Assembly (NCBI RefSeq): GCF_003201595.1
Contig: NZ_QJJS01000003.1
Location: forward strand, 105,075-169,074
Direction: 5' to 3'
DNA: 64,000 nt
Source: Sphaerotilus hippei
GTDB taxonomy: Bacteria > Pseudomonadota > Gammaproteobacteria > Burkholderiales > Burkholderiaceae_C
Each line of letters starts with the position of its first letter. Position 1 is the stretch's first letter. A program made the position numbers and the translations under genes. Below the pieces are notes generated by a model. The model was given only the letters and a program-made list of their open reading frames with translations. It did not search any database and was not told the DNA's origin. This document shows positions 56,942-64,000 of this stretch, piece by piece.

Positions 56942-57985
56942 TTACTGGGCGGCCCAGGCGGCGAAGCGCTTTTCCAGCTCTTCGCCCTGGTCGGCCCAGA
57001 ACGTGATGTTGAACTTCAGCGCATCGCCGCTGTTGGCCGGCGAGGTCGGCAGCAGGGCCAGCGTCTTGGCGTCCAGCTTGCCCAGCGCCTTGTTGTTGGT
57101 CGGGCCGTAGGAGATCAGCTTGGCGTACTCGGCCTGGGCTTCGGGCTTGGAGGCCTCGGTGATGAACTTCATCGCCAGGTCCTTGTTCGGTGCGCCCTTC
57201 GGGATGACCCAGTAGTCCAGGTCGTAGATGCCGCCGGTCCAGCTGATCTTGAGGTTCTTGCCCTCGCGCTGCGCGGCGTCGATGCGGCCGTTGTAGGCGG
57301 TGGTCATGACCACGTCGCCGGCGACCAGGAACTGCGGCGGCTGCGCGCCGGCTTCCCACCACTGGATGCTGGGCTTGAGCTCGGTCATCTTCTTGAAGGC
57401 CCGCTCGGCACCGGCCGGCGTGCCCAGCACCTTGTAGACGTCGGCGCTCTTGACGCCGTCGGCCATCAGCGCGAACTCGAGGTTGTAGCGTGCGCCCTTG
57501 CGCAGGCCACGCTTGCCGGCGAACTTCCTGGTGTTCCAGAAATCGGCCCAGGTGTGGGGGCCGTCCTTGAGCTTGTCGCCGTTGTAGGCCATCACGGTCG
57601 ACCACACGAAGATGCCCACGGCGCAGTCCTGCACGGCGGCGGGCTGGAAGTCGGCCTTGTTGCCGACCTTGGACCAGTCGATCTTCTCGAACAGGCCTTC
57701 GTCGCAGCCGCGCGCGGCATCCGGGCTTTCCACCTCGACCAGGTCCCAGCTGACCTTCCTGCTCTCGACCATGGCCTTGATCTTGGCCTGCTCGCCGTTG
57801 TATTCGACGCCGATCACCTTGGTGCCGGTGCTCTTCTCGAAGGGCTCGACATAGGCCTTCTTCTGCGCGTTGCCGTTGGCACCACCGAAGTTCACGACGG
57901 TGAGCTGGCTCTGCGCGAAGGCAGGCGCAGCCGACAGGCAGGCGACCACAGCGGCCAATGCCAGAGCGACGGGGGCTTTTTTCAT
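56942..57985 (-). CDS. ABC transporter substrate-binding protein (spermidine/putrescine or guanidino compound)
   Basis: A 347-residue periplasmic protein with a signal peptide (MKKAPVALALAAVVACLSAA, cleavage after PAFA). The fold is PotD/PotF-like: LTVVNFGGANGNAQ at the mature N-terminus, VEYNGEQAKIKAMVES, WDLVEVESPDAARGCDEG, and VVMTTAYNGRIDAAQREG. AGGAGTGC precedes the ATG. The ligand is not certain; the operon's ureohydrolase and gabD suggest agmatine, 4-guanidinobutyrate or putrescine. It lies 76 bp downstream of the ATPase gene. Confidence 0.88.
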   Translation of the reverse strand: MKKAPVALALAAVVACLSAAPAFAQSQLTVVNFGGANGNAQKKAYVEPFEKSTGTKVIGVEYNGEQAKIKAMVESRKVSWDLVEVESPDAARGCDEGLFEKIDWSKVGNKADFQPAAVQDCAVGIFVWSTVMAYNGDKLKDGPHTWADFWNTRKFAGKRGLRKGARYNLEFALMADGVKSADVYKVLGTPAGAERAFKKMTELKPSIQWWEAGAQPPQFLVAGDVVMTTAYNGRIDAAQREGKNLKISWTGGIYDLDYWVIPKGAPNKDLAMKFITEASKPEAQAEYAKLISYGPTNNKALGKLDAKTLALLPTSPANSGDALKFNITFWADQGEELEKRFAAWAAQ

Positions 57986-58061
57986 GGATGCACTCCTGGT
58001 GCGGTTGGGAAAAGAGAACTCGGGAACACGGAGCCGGGGACCTGGGGGCGAGGGGCCGCGC

Positions 58062-59162
<1,101 letters not shown>

Positions 59163-59262
59163 GGTGTCGGCGGTACAGGCTCGGGTTCCAGGGCAGGCGG
59201 GCGTGAATCAGGGGGATGACGTCACGACCGGGCGGACTGTAGGAGCACGCCGGGCAAGGGCC

Positions 59263-59318
59263 CATGTACACAGCCGGAGATCTGCAGATGCACTGTGCAG
59301 GCGGATGAACCGGTACAG
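59263..59318. promoter_or_regulatory. Putative MocR/GabR operator, copy A (upstream of the ABC/ureohydrolase/gabD unit)
   Basis: CATGTACA followed by CAGCC at 59263-59275, then TGCACTGTGC (59289-59298), 11 bp, CCGGTACAG (59310-59318). The same order and the same 11-bp gap occur at 61511-61567 between gabT and the MocR-type regulator gene. It lies 101-156 bp before the ATPase start codon. Confidence 0.6.
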
Positions 59319-59471
59319 CACAACACCTATTGCCCTTGTTGGTGCATGGTGTTTGTGTGCGGTGCATCGGCGGCGGTGGCCGCACAGGCGCGGGTCAATC
59401 CAGGGCCTGGAAACCCGGTGAACCACCGGATCAAAAACTCGTGCCAGGGGCAGGCGCTGTCCCGGGGCTCG

Positions 59472-59512
59472 AAAAAAGCCGCTTTTTTGCGGGCCACCGC
59501 CTGACGTGGCCC
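59472..59512 (-). terminator. Hairpin pair, possible terminator of the cspA transcript
   Basis: On the minus strand GGGCCAC-8 bases-GTGGCCC is followed by GC and the palindrome AAAAAAG-CGG-CTTTTTT. A stem followed by a T run is terminator-like, although the last stem is mostly A-T. It works in either direction in principle. Confidence 0.4.
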
Positions 59513-59580
59513 ACCGGCATGGATCCGGCCTGTGTCGCCGTCGCAACGCACGTCACGGTCCGTGCCGGATCACAAGGCAG

Positions 59581-59614
59581 CGAGCCCGGGGGTCGTCAGG
59601 ACCTCCCGGGCTCG
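59581..59614 (-). terminator. GC-rich inverted repeat after the cold-shock gene
   Basis: Perfect 10-bp arms CGAGCCCGGG (59581-59590) and CCCGGGCTCG (59605-59614) with a 14-base loop, 51 bp beyond the cold-shock stop. There is no clear T tract on the minus strand, so its terminator role is tentative. Confidence 0.45.
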
Positions 59615-59665
59615 TGATGAGGGGGGCAGGGCGGGCCGGTGATCGTCTCGGCGCCGTCCGCAGGC

Positions 59666-59923
59666 TCAAGGGCCTGCCGTGGCGCCGCCATCCTCGCCGC
59701 CGGTGCTGCTGCCGGCGCTGGCCAGGGCCACGATGTTCTGTGCCGAATATCCCTTCTCCCCCTGGATCAGTTCGAATTCGACCCGGGCCCCTTCCTTCAG
59801 CGACCGGTATCCGTCCTTGACGATGGCAGAAAAGTGCGCAAAGACATCCCCGGTGATTCCGTCAGCCTCGATGAAGCCGAAACCCTTCTGATCGCTGAAC
59901 CACTTGACGTTACCTTGATGCAT
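59666..59923 (-). CDS. Cold-shock domain protein (CspA family)
   Basis: An 85-residue OB-fold RNA/DNA-binding protein. [15 protein letters not shown] contains RNP1 (KGFGFI) and VFAHFSAI contains RNP2; the rest of the domain ([23 protein letters not shown]) is standard. The family melts RNA secondary structure. A low-complexity tail of about 17 residues ([13 protein letters not shown]) follows the domain, longer than in CspA. The ATG at 59923 gives [13 protein letters not shown] lies about 10 bp upstream. It sits between gabT and the ABC operon in the same direction but after a terminator, so it is its own unit. Confidence 0.93.
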   Translation of the reverse strand: MHQGNVKWFSDQKGFGFIEADGITGDVFAHFSAIVKDGYRSLKEGARVEFELIQGEKGYSAQNIVALASAGSSTGGEDGGATAGP

Positions 59924-60034
59924 ACATGTACTCCAAAACCACAAACAGGATAGGGGTTATTGTGGGAGTATCTGGAAGTTTGTTGCCCATACCAAAGTCG
60001 GGGAGCGACGGGCGGCAAACAACAGTCGGGCCAA

Positions 60035-60065
60035 CAAAAAAAGGCGTGCCGCGGACGGCACGCCT
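60035..60065 (-). terminator. Rho-independent terminator after gabT
   Basis: Read on the minus strand: AGGCGTGCCG, loop TCCG, CGGCACGCCT, then a run of T (A's at 60035-60041 on the plus strand). Perfect 10-bp stem, 47 bp after the gabT stop. Confidence 0.92.
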
Positions 60066-60111
60066 TCTGTCGTTGTTCGATCGCTGATCGGCCGGCCCGG
60101 GCCGGCGCCGA

Positions 60112-61437
60112 TCACTTGCCGGCAACCGCCGTGGCCAGGCTGGCCTCCAGCACCGCCAGGCCTTCGTCGAGCAGCGCATCGCAGGCCGTCAGCGGCACCA
60201 GGATGCGGATCACGTTGCCATGCACGCCGCAGGACAGCAGCACCAGGCCGCGCCGCAGCGCCTCGGCACAGGTGCGGCGCGTCAGGTCGGCGTCCGGGCG
60301 GCTCAGGTCACCGTCGGTGAACAGCTCGATGGCGATCATCGCCCCCTGGCCGCGCACGTCCTGGATGCACGGCAGGCGCGAGGCGATGCCATGCAGGCCG
60401 GCCGTCAGGCGTGCGCCCACCGCCTGGCTGCGCTCGAGCAGTCGCTCTTCCTTGAACACGTCGAGCACCGCCAGCGCGGCCGCGCAGGCCAGCGGGCTGC
60501 CGGCGTAGGTGCCGCCCAGGCCGCCCGGGCCGGGGGCGTCCATCAGCTCGGCCCGGCCGATCACCGCGGAGATCGGGAAACCGCCCCCCATCGACTTGGC
60601 CATCGTGACGATGTCGGGTGCGCCCACGCCGGCGTCGACCCACTGCTCGCAGGCCAGCCAGGTGCCGGTGCGCCCGGCGCCGGTCTGCACCTCGTCGGCG
60701 ATCAGCACGATGCCGTGCTGGTCGCAGAGCTGGCGCAGCGCCCGCACGAAGGGGATCGGCGCGACGTAGAAGCCGCCTTCGCCCTGGACTGGCTCGAGGA
60801 TGATGGCCGCCACGCGGGCGGCCTCGACGTCGTACTTGAAGATCGCCTCGATCGAGGCGATCGCGTCCTCGACGCTGACGCCATGCAGCGGATTCGGGAA
60901 CTTGGCGTGGTAGATCTCGGCCGGGAAGGGGCCGAAGCCGGTCTTGTAGGGCGCGACCTTGCCGGTCAGCGCCATGCCCATCATGGTGCGGCCATGGAAG
61001 CCGCCGCCGAAGGCGATGATGGCCTGGCGCTTCGTGGCGGCCCGGGCGATCTTGATGGCGTTCTCGACCGCCTCGGCGCCGCTGCTCAGGAAGAACGCCT
61101 TCTTGGCGAAGTCACCCGGCGTCAGCTCGATCAGGCGCTCGGCCAGCTCGACGTAGTTCTCGTAGGCCAGCACCTGGAAGCAGGTGTGGTGGTGCTGGTC
61201 GAGCTGGGCCTTGACGGCCTCGACGATCTTCGGGTGGCGGTGGCCGGTGTTGAGCACGGCGATGCCGCCGGCGAAGTCGATGTAGCGGCGGCCCTCCACG
61301 TCCCAGACCTCGGCGTTCTCGGCACGCTCGACGAACACCTCGTAGGTCTGGCCGAGACCGGCGGGCAGGGCGGCACGACGGCGGGCCATCAGGGCCGCAT
61401 TGCTGGTGTCGGTGGAAACGTGGGGATCACGGTGCAT
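60112..61437 (-). CDS. gabT: 4-Aminobutyrate--2-oxoglutarate transaminase
   Basis: A 441-residue class III PLP aminotransferase. It has FLSSGAEAVENAIKIARAAT, GGGFHGRT, ADEVQTGAGRTG, and the PLP lysine 281 in TMAKSMGGGFPIS; GGTYAGSPLACAAALAVL is typical of GabT. It converts GABA and 2-oxoglutarate to succinate semialdehyde and glutamate, feeding GabD. The ATG at 61437 is preceded by GGAGAG; a start at 61503 would run into the shared operator region. It is divergent from the MocR-type regulator gene and ends at a strong terminator. Confidence 0.93.
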   Translation of the reverse strand: MHRDPHVSTDTSNAALMARRRAALPAGLGQTYEVFVERAENAEVWDVEGRRYIDFAGGIAVLNTGHRHPKIVEAVKAQLDQHHHTCFQVLAYENYVELAERLIELTPGDFAKKAFFLSSGAEAVENAIKIARAATKRQAIIAFGGGFHGRTMMGMALTGKVAPYKTGFGPFPAEIYHAKFPNPLHGVSVEDAIASIEAIFKYDVEAARVAAIILEPVQGEGGFYVAPIPFVRALRQLCDQHGIVLIADEVQTGAGRTGTWLACEQWVDAGVGAPDIVTMAKSMGGGFPISAVIGRAELMDAPGPGGLGGTYAGSPLACAAALAVLDVFKEERLLERSQAVGARLTAGLHGIASRLPCIQDVRGQGAMIAIELFTDGDLSRPDADLTRRTCAEALRRGLVLLSCGVHGNVIRILVPLTACDALLDEGLAVLEASLATAVAGK

Positions 61438-61510
61438 GGTCGGGGCTCTCCGGTGGGGACGGGCAGGGAAGGTCAGGTCATCGACTGTAGGCAGCCCGGG
61501 CAACCGCTAC

Positions 61511-61567
61511 CATGCACAGACAGCCTCCAGCCCGCGGTGCACTGTGCTGGCGACCCGGCCGGTACAG
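61511..61567. promoter_or_regulatory. Putative MocR/GabR operator, copy B (between gabT and the regulator gene)
   Basis: CATGCACA and CAGCC at 61511-61525, TGCACTGTGC (61538-61547), 11 bp, CCGGTACAG (61559-61567). This matches copy A at 59263-59318 in sequence and spacing. A further CTGCACAGG lies at 61578-61586. The site is 74-130 bp before the gabT start and 88-144 bp before the regulator start. Confidence 0.6.
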
Positions 61568-61654
61568 CTCGCCGCCCTGCACAGGCCTGGTGCCGGATGC
61601 TGCCTTTCGTGCGTGTTCCGGTGCTTCGTGCACCCTTGTCTTTCCTGCCGCGGC

Positions 61655-63055
61655 ATGTTTTCGCTCAATCCCCAGTCTCCCATTCCGCTGGTCAGCCAGA
61701 TCGTCGACGGCCTGCGCCGGCTCATCGATGACGGCTCGATGCGTGCCGGCACCAAGGTGCCTTCGATCCGCCAGTTCGCCCATGCCCACGAGGTCAGCGT
61801 CTTCACCGTGGTGGAGGCCTACGACCGGCTGGTCGCGCTGGGCTATCTGGTGTCGCGCCCGCACTCCGGCTTCTTCGTGCGCAAGCGGGCCGCCACCGAG
61901 GTGCCCGCCACCGAAGCCGCGCCCAGCGGTGGCTACAGCTTCGATTCGGCCTGGTACCTGCGCAAGATCTTCGAGAGCCGCCACCTGGCGATGAAACCGG
62001 GCTGCGGCTGGCTGCCGCACGACTGGCTCTTCGAGGAGGGCGTGCGGCGCAGCCTGCGGGCGCTGGCGGCCGAGCATGTCGACCTGGGCGGCTACGGCGA
62101 CCCCAAGGGCTTCGCGCCGCTGCGACAGCTGATCCGGGATGCGCTGGCCGAGCAGGAGATCGTGATCTCGCCCGACCAGGTGCTGCTGACCCAGGGCTCC
62201 AGCCAGGCGCTGGACCTGGCCGCCCGCCGCCTGGTGCGTGCGGGCGACACCGTGCTGGTCGACGACCCCGGTTATGCCAACCTGCTGTTCTCGCTGCGGT
62301 TCGCCGGCGCGACCATCGTCGGCGTGCCCCGCACGCCGCAGGGCTACGACCTGGCCACGCTCGAGCGGCTGATCATCGAGCACCAGCCGCGCGTGTTCTT
62401 CACCCAGCCGCGGCTGCAGAGCCCGACCGGCTCGGTGGCCCAGCTGGCCCACCTGCACCGCCTGATGCAGCTGGCCGAGAAGCACGACTTCATCGTGGTC
62501 GAGAACGACATCTACGTCGACCTCGATCCCGACCCGCGCGCCTCGCTGGCCAGCCTCGACCAGCTCTCCCGGGTGGTGCACGTGGGCAGCTACTCCAAGA
62601 CCATCTCGCCCAATCTGCGCTGCGGCTTCCTGGTCGCGCATCCGGACATGGTCGAGGACCTCGCCCAGCTCAAGATGATCTCGGGGCTGACCTCGTCGGA
62701 GTTCAGCGAGCGCATCGTCTACGGCGCCTTGACCGAAGGCCGCTGGCGCAAGCACCTCAAGGGCCTGCGCGATCGCCTGGGCGAAGCCCACGAGCGGGTG
62801 GCCGGACGGCTGCACGACCTGGGCTTCGAGCTGTTCTGCGAGCCCAAGGCCGGCATGTTCCTGTGGGCCCGCCATCCGCAGCTGCCGGACGCGGGCGCGG
62901 TGTCCAACCAGGCGGGCGAGGACGACATCATGCTCGGCCCCGGCCACCTCTTCTCGGCCAACCAGGCCACCGCGGCCTGGATGCGTTTCAACGTCGCCTT
63001 CTGCGGTGACGACCGGCTGTTCCGTTTCCTGGGCAGCCTGCTGCCACCGCGCTGA
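61655..63055 (+). CDS. MocR/GabR-type PLP-dependent transcription regulator
   Basis: A 466-residue fusion of a GntR-type winged helix and a fold-type I aminotransferase domain. The N-terminal part has IPLVSQIVDGLRRLIDDGSM and KVPSIRQFAHAHEVSVFTVVEAYDRL, the helix-turn-helix. The large domain has QGSSQALDLAARRL, LVDDPGYANL and the PLP lysine 315 in SYSKTISPNLRCGFL. MocR/GabR proteins sense an amino compound as a PLP adduct and usually control a neighbouring aminotransferase gene. Divergent gabT and the shared sites at 61511 and 59263 make it the likely regulator of GABA/guanidino catabolism. The start (MFSLNPQ) gives the usual short lead-in. Confidence 0.92.
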   Translation: MFSLNPQSPIPLVSQIVDGLRRLIDDGSMRAGTKVPSIRQFAHAHEVSVFTVVEAYDRLVALGYLVSRPHSGFFVRKRAATEVPATEAAPSGGYSFDSAWYLRKIFESRHLAMKPGCGWLPHDWLFEEGVRRSLRALAAEHVDLGGYGDPKGFAPLRQLIRDALAEQEIVISPDQVLLTQGSSQALDLAARRLVRAGDTVLVDDPGYANLLFSLRFAGATIVGVPRTPQGYDLATLERLIIEHQPRVFFTQPRLQSPTGSVAQLAHLHRLMQLAEKHDFIVVENDIYVDLDPDPRASLASLDQLSRVVHVGSYSKTISPNLRCGFLVAHPDMVEDLAQLKMISGLTSSEFSERIVYGALTEGRWRKHLKGLRDRLGEAHERVAGRLHDLGFELFCEPKAGMFLWARHPQLPDAGAVSNQAGEDDIMLGPGHLFSANQATAAWMRFNVAFCGDDRLFRFLGSLLPPR

Positions 63056-63109
63056 CCCCGCGCAGGCGCGGCGTCCCTCGCCGTGCCGCTGTCGTGCCCG
63101 CCGCGGTGC

Positions 63110-64000
63110 TCAGTGCCGCGGCTTGCGGCCCGATTTCCGGGGTGCCGCCGCGGGCTCGGGCGCGCTCGCCGCCACCTCCCGGCCTCGCGGCGCGGCGACC
63201 GGGCCCAGGAAGGCATTGGCCACCCAGCCCTCGAGGTCGGTCGGCCCGGCCACCTCGACCCGGTTCCAGCGCGCGCCGATCTCGAGCACCAGCACCTCCG
63301 TGCCGCGGGGCAGCGGGGCGGCGACGGGCTCGAAGTCCGCGCCCGGGCCGCGGCGGATGTTCAGCGTGGAGGCGGTGACGACCCGGTGCTCGAGCAGGCC
63401 GTCGCTGCGGCCGGTCACCCGCGAGCGCAGGGCGGCCAGCGGAAAGGCCGGTCCGGGGTCGCATTTGCGGCCGGGGGCGGCGTCCTCGTGGCCGATGACG
63501 TCGAGCAGCCCGTACCGGGCCACCAGCAGCTCCGCCAGCTCCAGCGCCCGCTCGATCTGCGCGCCGGTGTAGGCATGCCAGGGCCGTTGCGGCCCGCCGT
63601 GCCGGTGCACGGCACGCTGCACCTCGGCCGTGTCGATCTCCTTGCGAAACCAGGTGAAGCAGCGTCCGCCGATCTCGTCGAGCACCCCGGCGTTGTCCAT
63701 CTCGATGCCGATGCTGTGCTGGTTGAGGCCGGTGAGCCCGTCCCAGGCGCTGACGCCCGCATGCCAGGTGACGACGTTGAACGGGGCGAGCTGCACGATG
63801 CGGCCGTCGCGGCCGAGCACCAGGTGGGCCGAGGCGTTGCCGCTCGGCTTGCGCGTGCACAGGCTGGCGACCGAGCTCTCGGCCGAGCTGCCTGCGGTGT
63901 AGTGCAGCATCAGGTAGCGCGGCGTCAGGGGCCCGCCGATGTTGGGGGTGCCTCGGAAGGTGACCTCGTCGCCGACGAGGCGGTGCTTGTCGATGTGCAG
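63110..64000 (-). CDS. N-acetylmuramoyl-L-alanine amidase (amidase_2) with SH3-like domain, N-terminus beyond the window
   Basis: An open frame of 296 residues that runs on past the right edge; the in-frame Met at 63910 is internal, since the upstream sequence (DKHRLVGDEVTFRGTP) continues in frame. Domain 1 is an AmpD/PGRP-type amidase: YLMLHYTAGSS (first zinc His), IGIEMDNAG, and VIGHEDAAPGRKCDPG (second His and later ligand). Domain 2, from about residue 200, is a bacterial SH3 domain (TASTLNIRRGPGADFEP; GWVANAFLGP), likely for cell-wall binding. The C-terminus is a basic Ala/Pro-rich tail. It would cleave the bond between muramic acid and the stem peptide. Confidence 0.88.
   Translation of the reverse strand: MHIDKHRLVGDEVTFRGTPNIGGPLTPRYLMLHYTAGSSAESSVASLCTRKPSGNASAHLVLGRDGRIVQLAPFNVVTWHAGVSAWDGLTGLNQHSIGIEMDNAGVLDEIGGRCFTWFRKEIDTAEVQRAVHRHGGPQRPWHAYTGAQIERALELAELLVARYGLLDVIGHEDAAPGRKCDPGPAFPLAALRSRVTGRSDGLLEHRVVTASTLNIRRGPGADFEPVAAPLPRGTEVLVLEIGARWNRVEVAGPTDLEGWVANAFLGPVAAPRGREVAASAPEPAAAPRKSGRKPRH

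Larger units (their letters stand above)
59163..59665. other. 503-bp gene-free interval with an operator candidate and several hairpins
   Basis: No convincing gene on either strand. It holds an 8-bp palindrome TGACGTCA (59217-59224), the proposed operator (59263-59318), hairpin CCGGTG-aac-CACCGG (59415-59429), palindrome AAAAAAG-ccg-CTTTTTT (59472-59488), inverted repeat GGGCCAC/GTGGCCC (59491-59512) and a GC-rich 10-bp stem (59581-59614). The left part is the promoter region of the ABC operon and the right part the end of the cold-shock transcript; a small RNA cannot be excluded. Confidence 0.7.

Noticed and set aside
59217..59224. Palindrome TGACGTCA before the ABC operon
   Set aside because: A lone 8-bp palindrome is expected by chance now and then; no second copy upstream of the co-regulated gabT unit.

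Overview
This is a very GC-rich, densely packed chromosomal window. Several features point to a betaproteobacterium of the order Burkholderiales, probably of the Sphaerotilus/Leptothrix/Rubrivivax kind: the mltG-tmk-holB-pilZ-tatD gene order, a PhaR-type polyhydroxybutyrate regulator, an EnvZ/OmpR-type pair, a monofunctional RelA, and frequent ATGA start/stop overlaps. The lineage is inferred from gene content and no alignment was run. I see no phage, insertion sequence, CRISPR array or rRNA operon.

Layout. 1-1419: two tandem membrane O-acyltransferase genes on the minus strand that share a 143-bp identical block; the first is cut by the window edge. 1606-6067: a patatin-like phospholipase, an HSL-type hydrolase, an NRDE-family protein, a DUF4936-like protein and YgfZ. 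6057-10059: mltG-tmk-holB-pilZ-tatD. 10060-10302: a leader with five copies of CTGACA/TGTCAG before a 74-residue unknown ORF. 10730-13710: peptide deformylase and an inducible-type Orn/Lys/Arg decarboxylase with a clear terminator. 13851-27086: a complete glycogen locus (GH13 alpha-glucosidase, glgB, glgX, pgm, glgC, glgA, glgP), followed by a secreted alpha/beta hydrolase and a thioesterase. 28813-37203: an EF-hand protein, a VanZ-like protein, a four-PAS hybrid histidine kinase with a full phosphorelay, an EnvZ/OmpR-like pair and a SIMPL protein. 37228-42210: 3-hydroxybutyrate dehydrogenase, a hydrolase, relA, two tRNA-Val(GAC) genes and phaR. 42233-46598: tesA-like esterase, ybbA-like ATPase, rlmB, an MFS exporter and a 2-hydroxyacid dehydrogenase. 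46753-51316: selD, divergent from a four-gene phosphonate-type ABC transporter (probable selenium oxyanion uptake). 51389-52321: a degenerate GGDEF protein. 52349-63055: a catabolic block with a polyamine/opine-type ABC transporter, an agmatinase/guanidinobutyrase, gabD, gabT and a MocR/GabR-type regulator, with a cold-shock gene in the middle. 63110-64000: an N-acetylmuramoyl-alanine amidase cut by the right edge.

How the genes work together. The glycogen locus encodes synthesis (Pgm, GlgC, GlgA, GlgB) and breakdown (GlgP, GlgX, alpha-glucosidase) in one direction and has a 23-bp palindrome just before its first gene. The 52-63 kb block reads as uptake of a guanidino compound or polyamine, ureohydrolase cleavage, then transamination (GabT) and oxidation (GabD) to succinate. 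Its two transcription units share a long conserved upstream element (TGCACTGTGC-N11-CCGGTACAG), which I propose is the operator of the MocR/GabR regulator. SelD beside a dedicated transporter suggests coupled uptake and activation of selenium. The most interesting points for follow-up are this shared element, the CTGACA array before the 74-residue ORF, the selD-transporter pair, and the identical block in the tandem acyltransferases.
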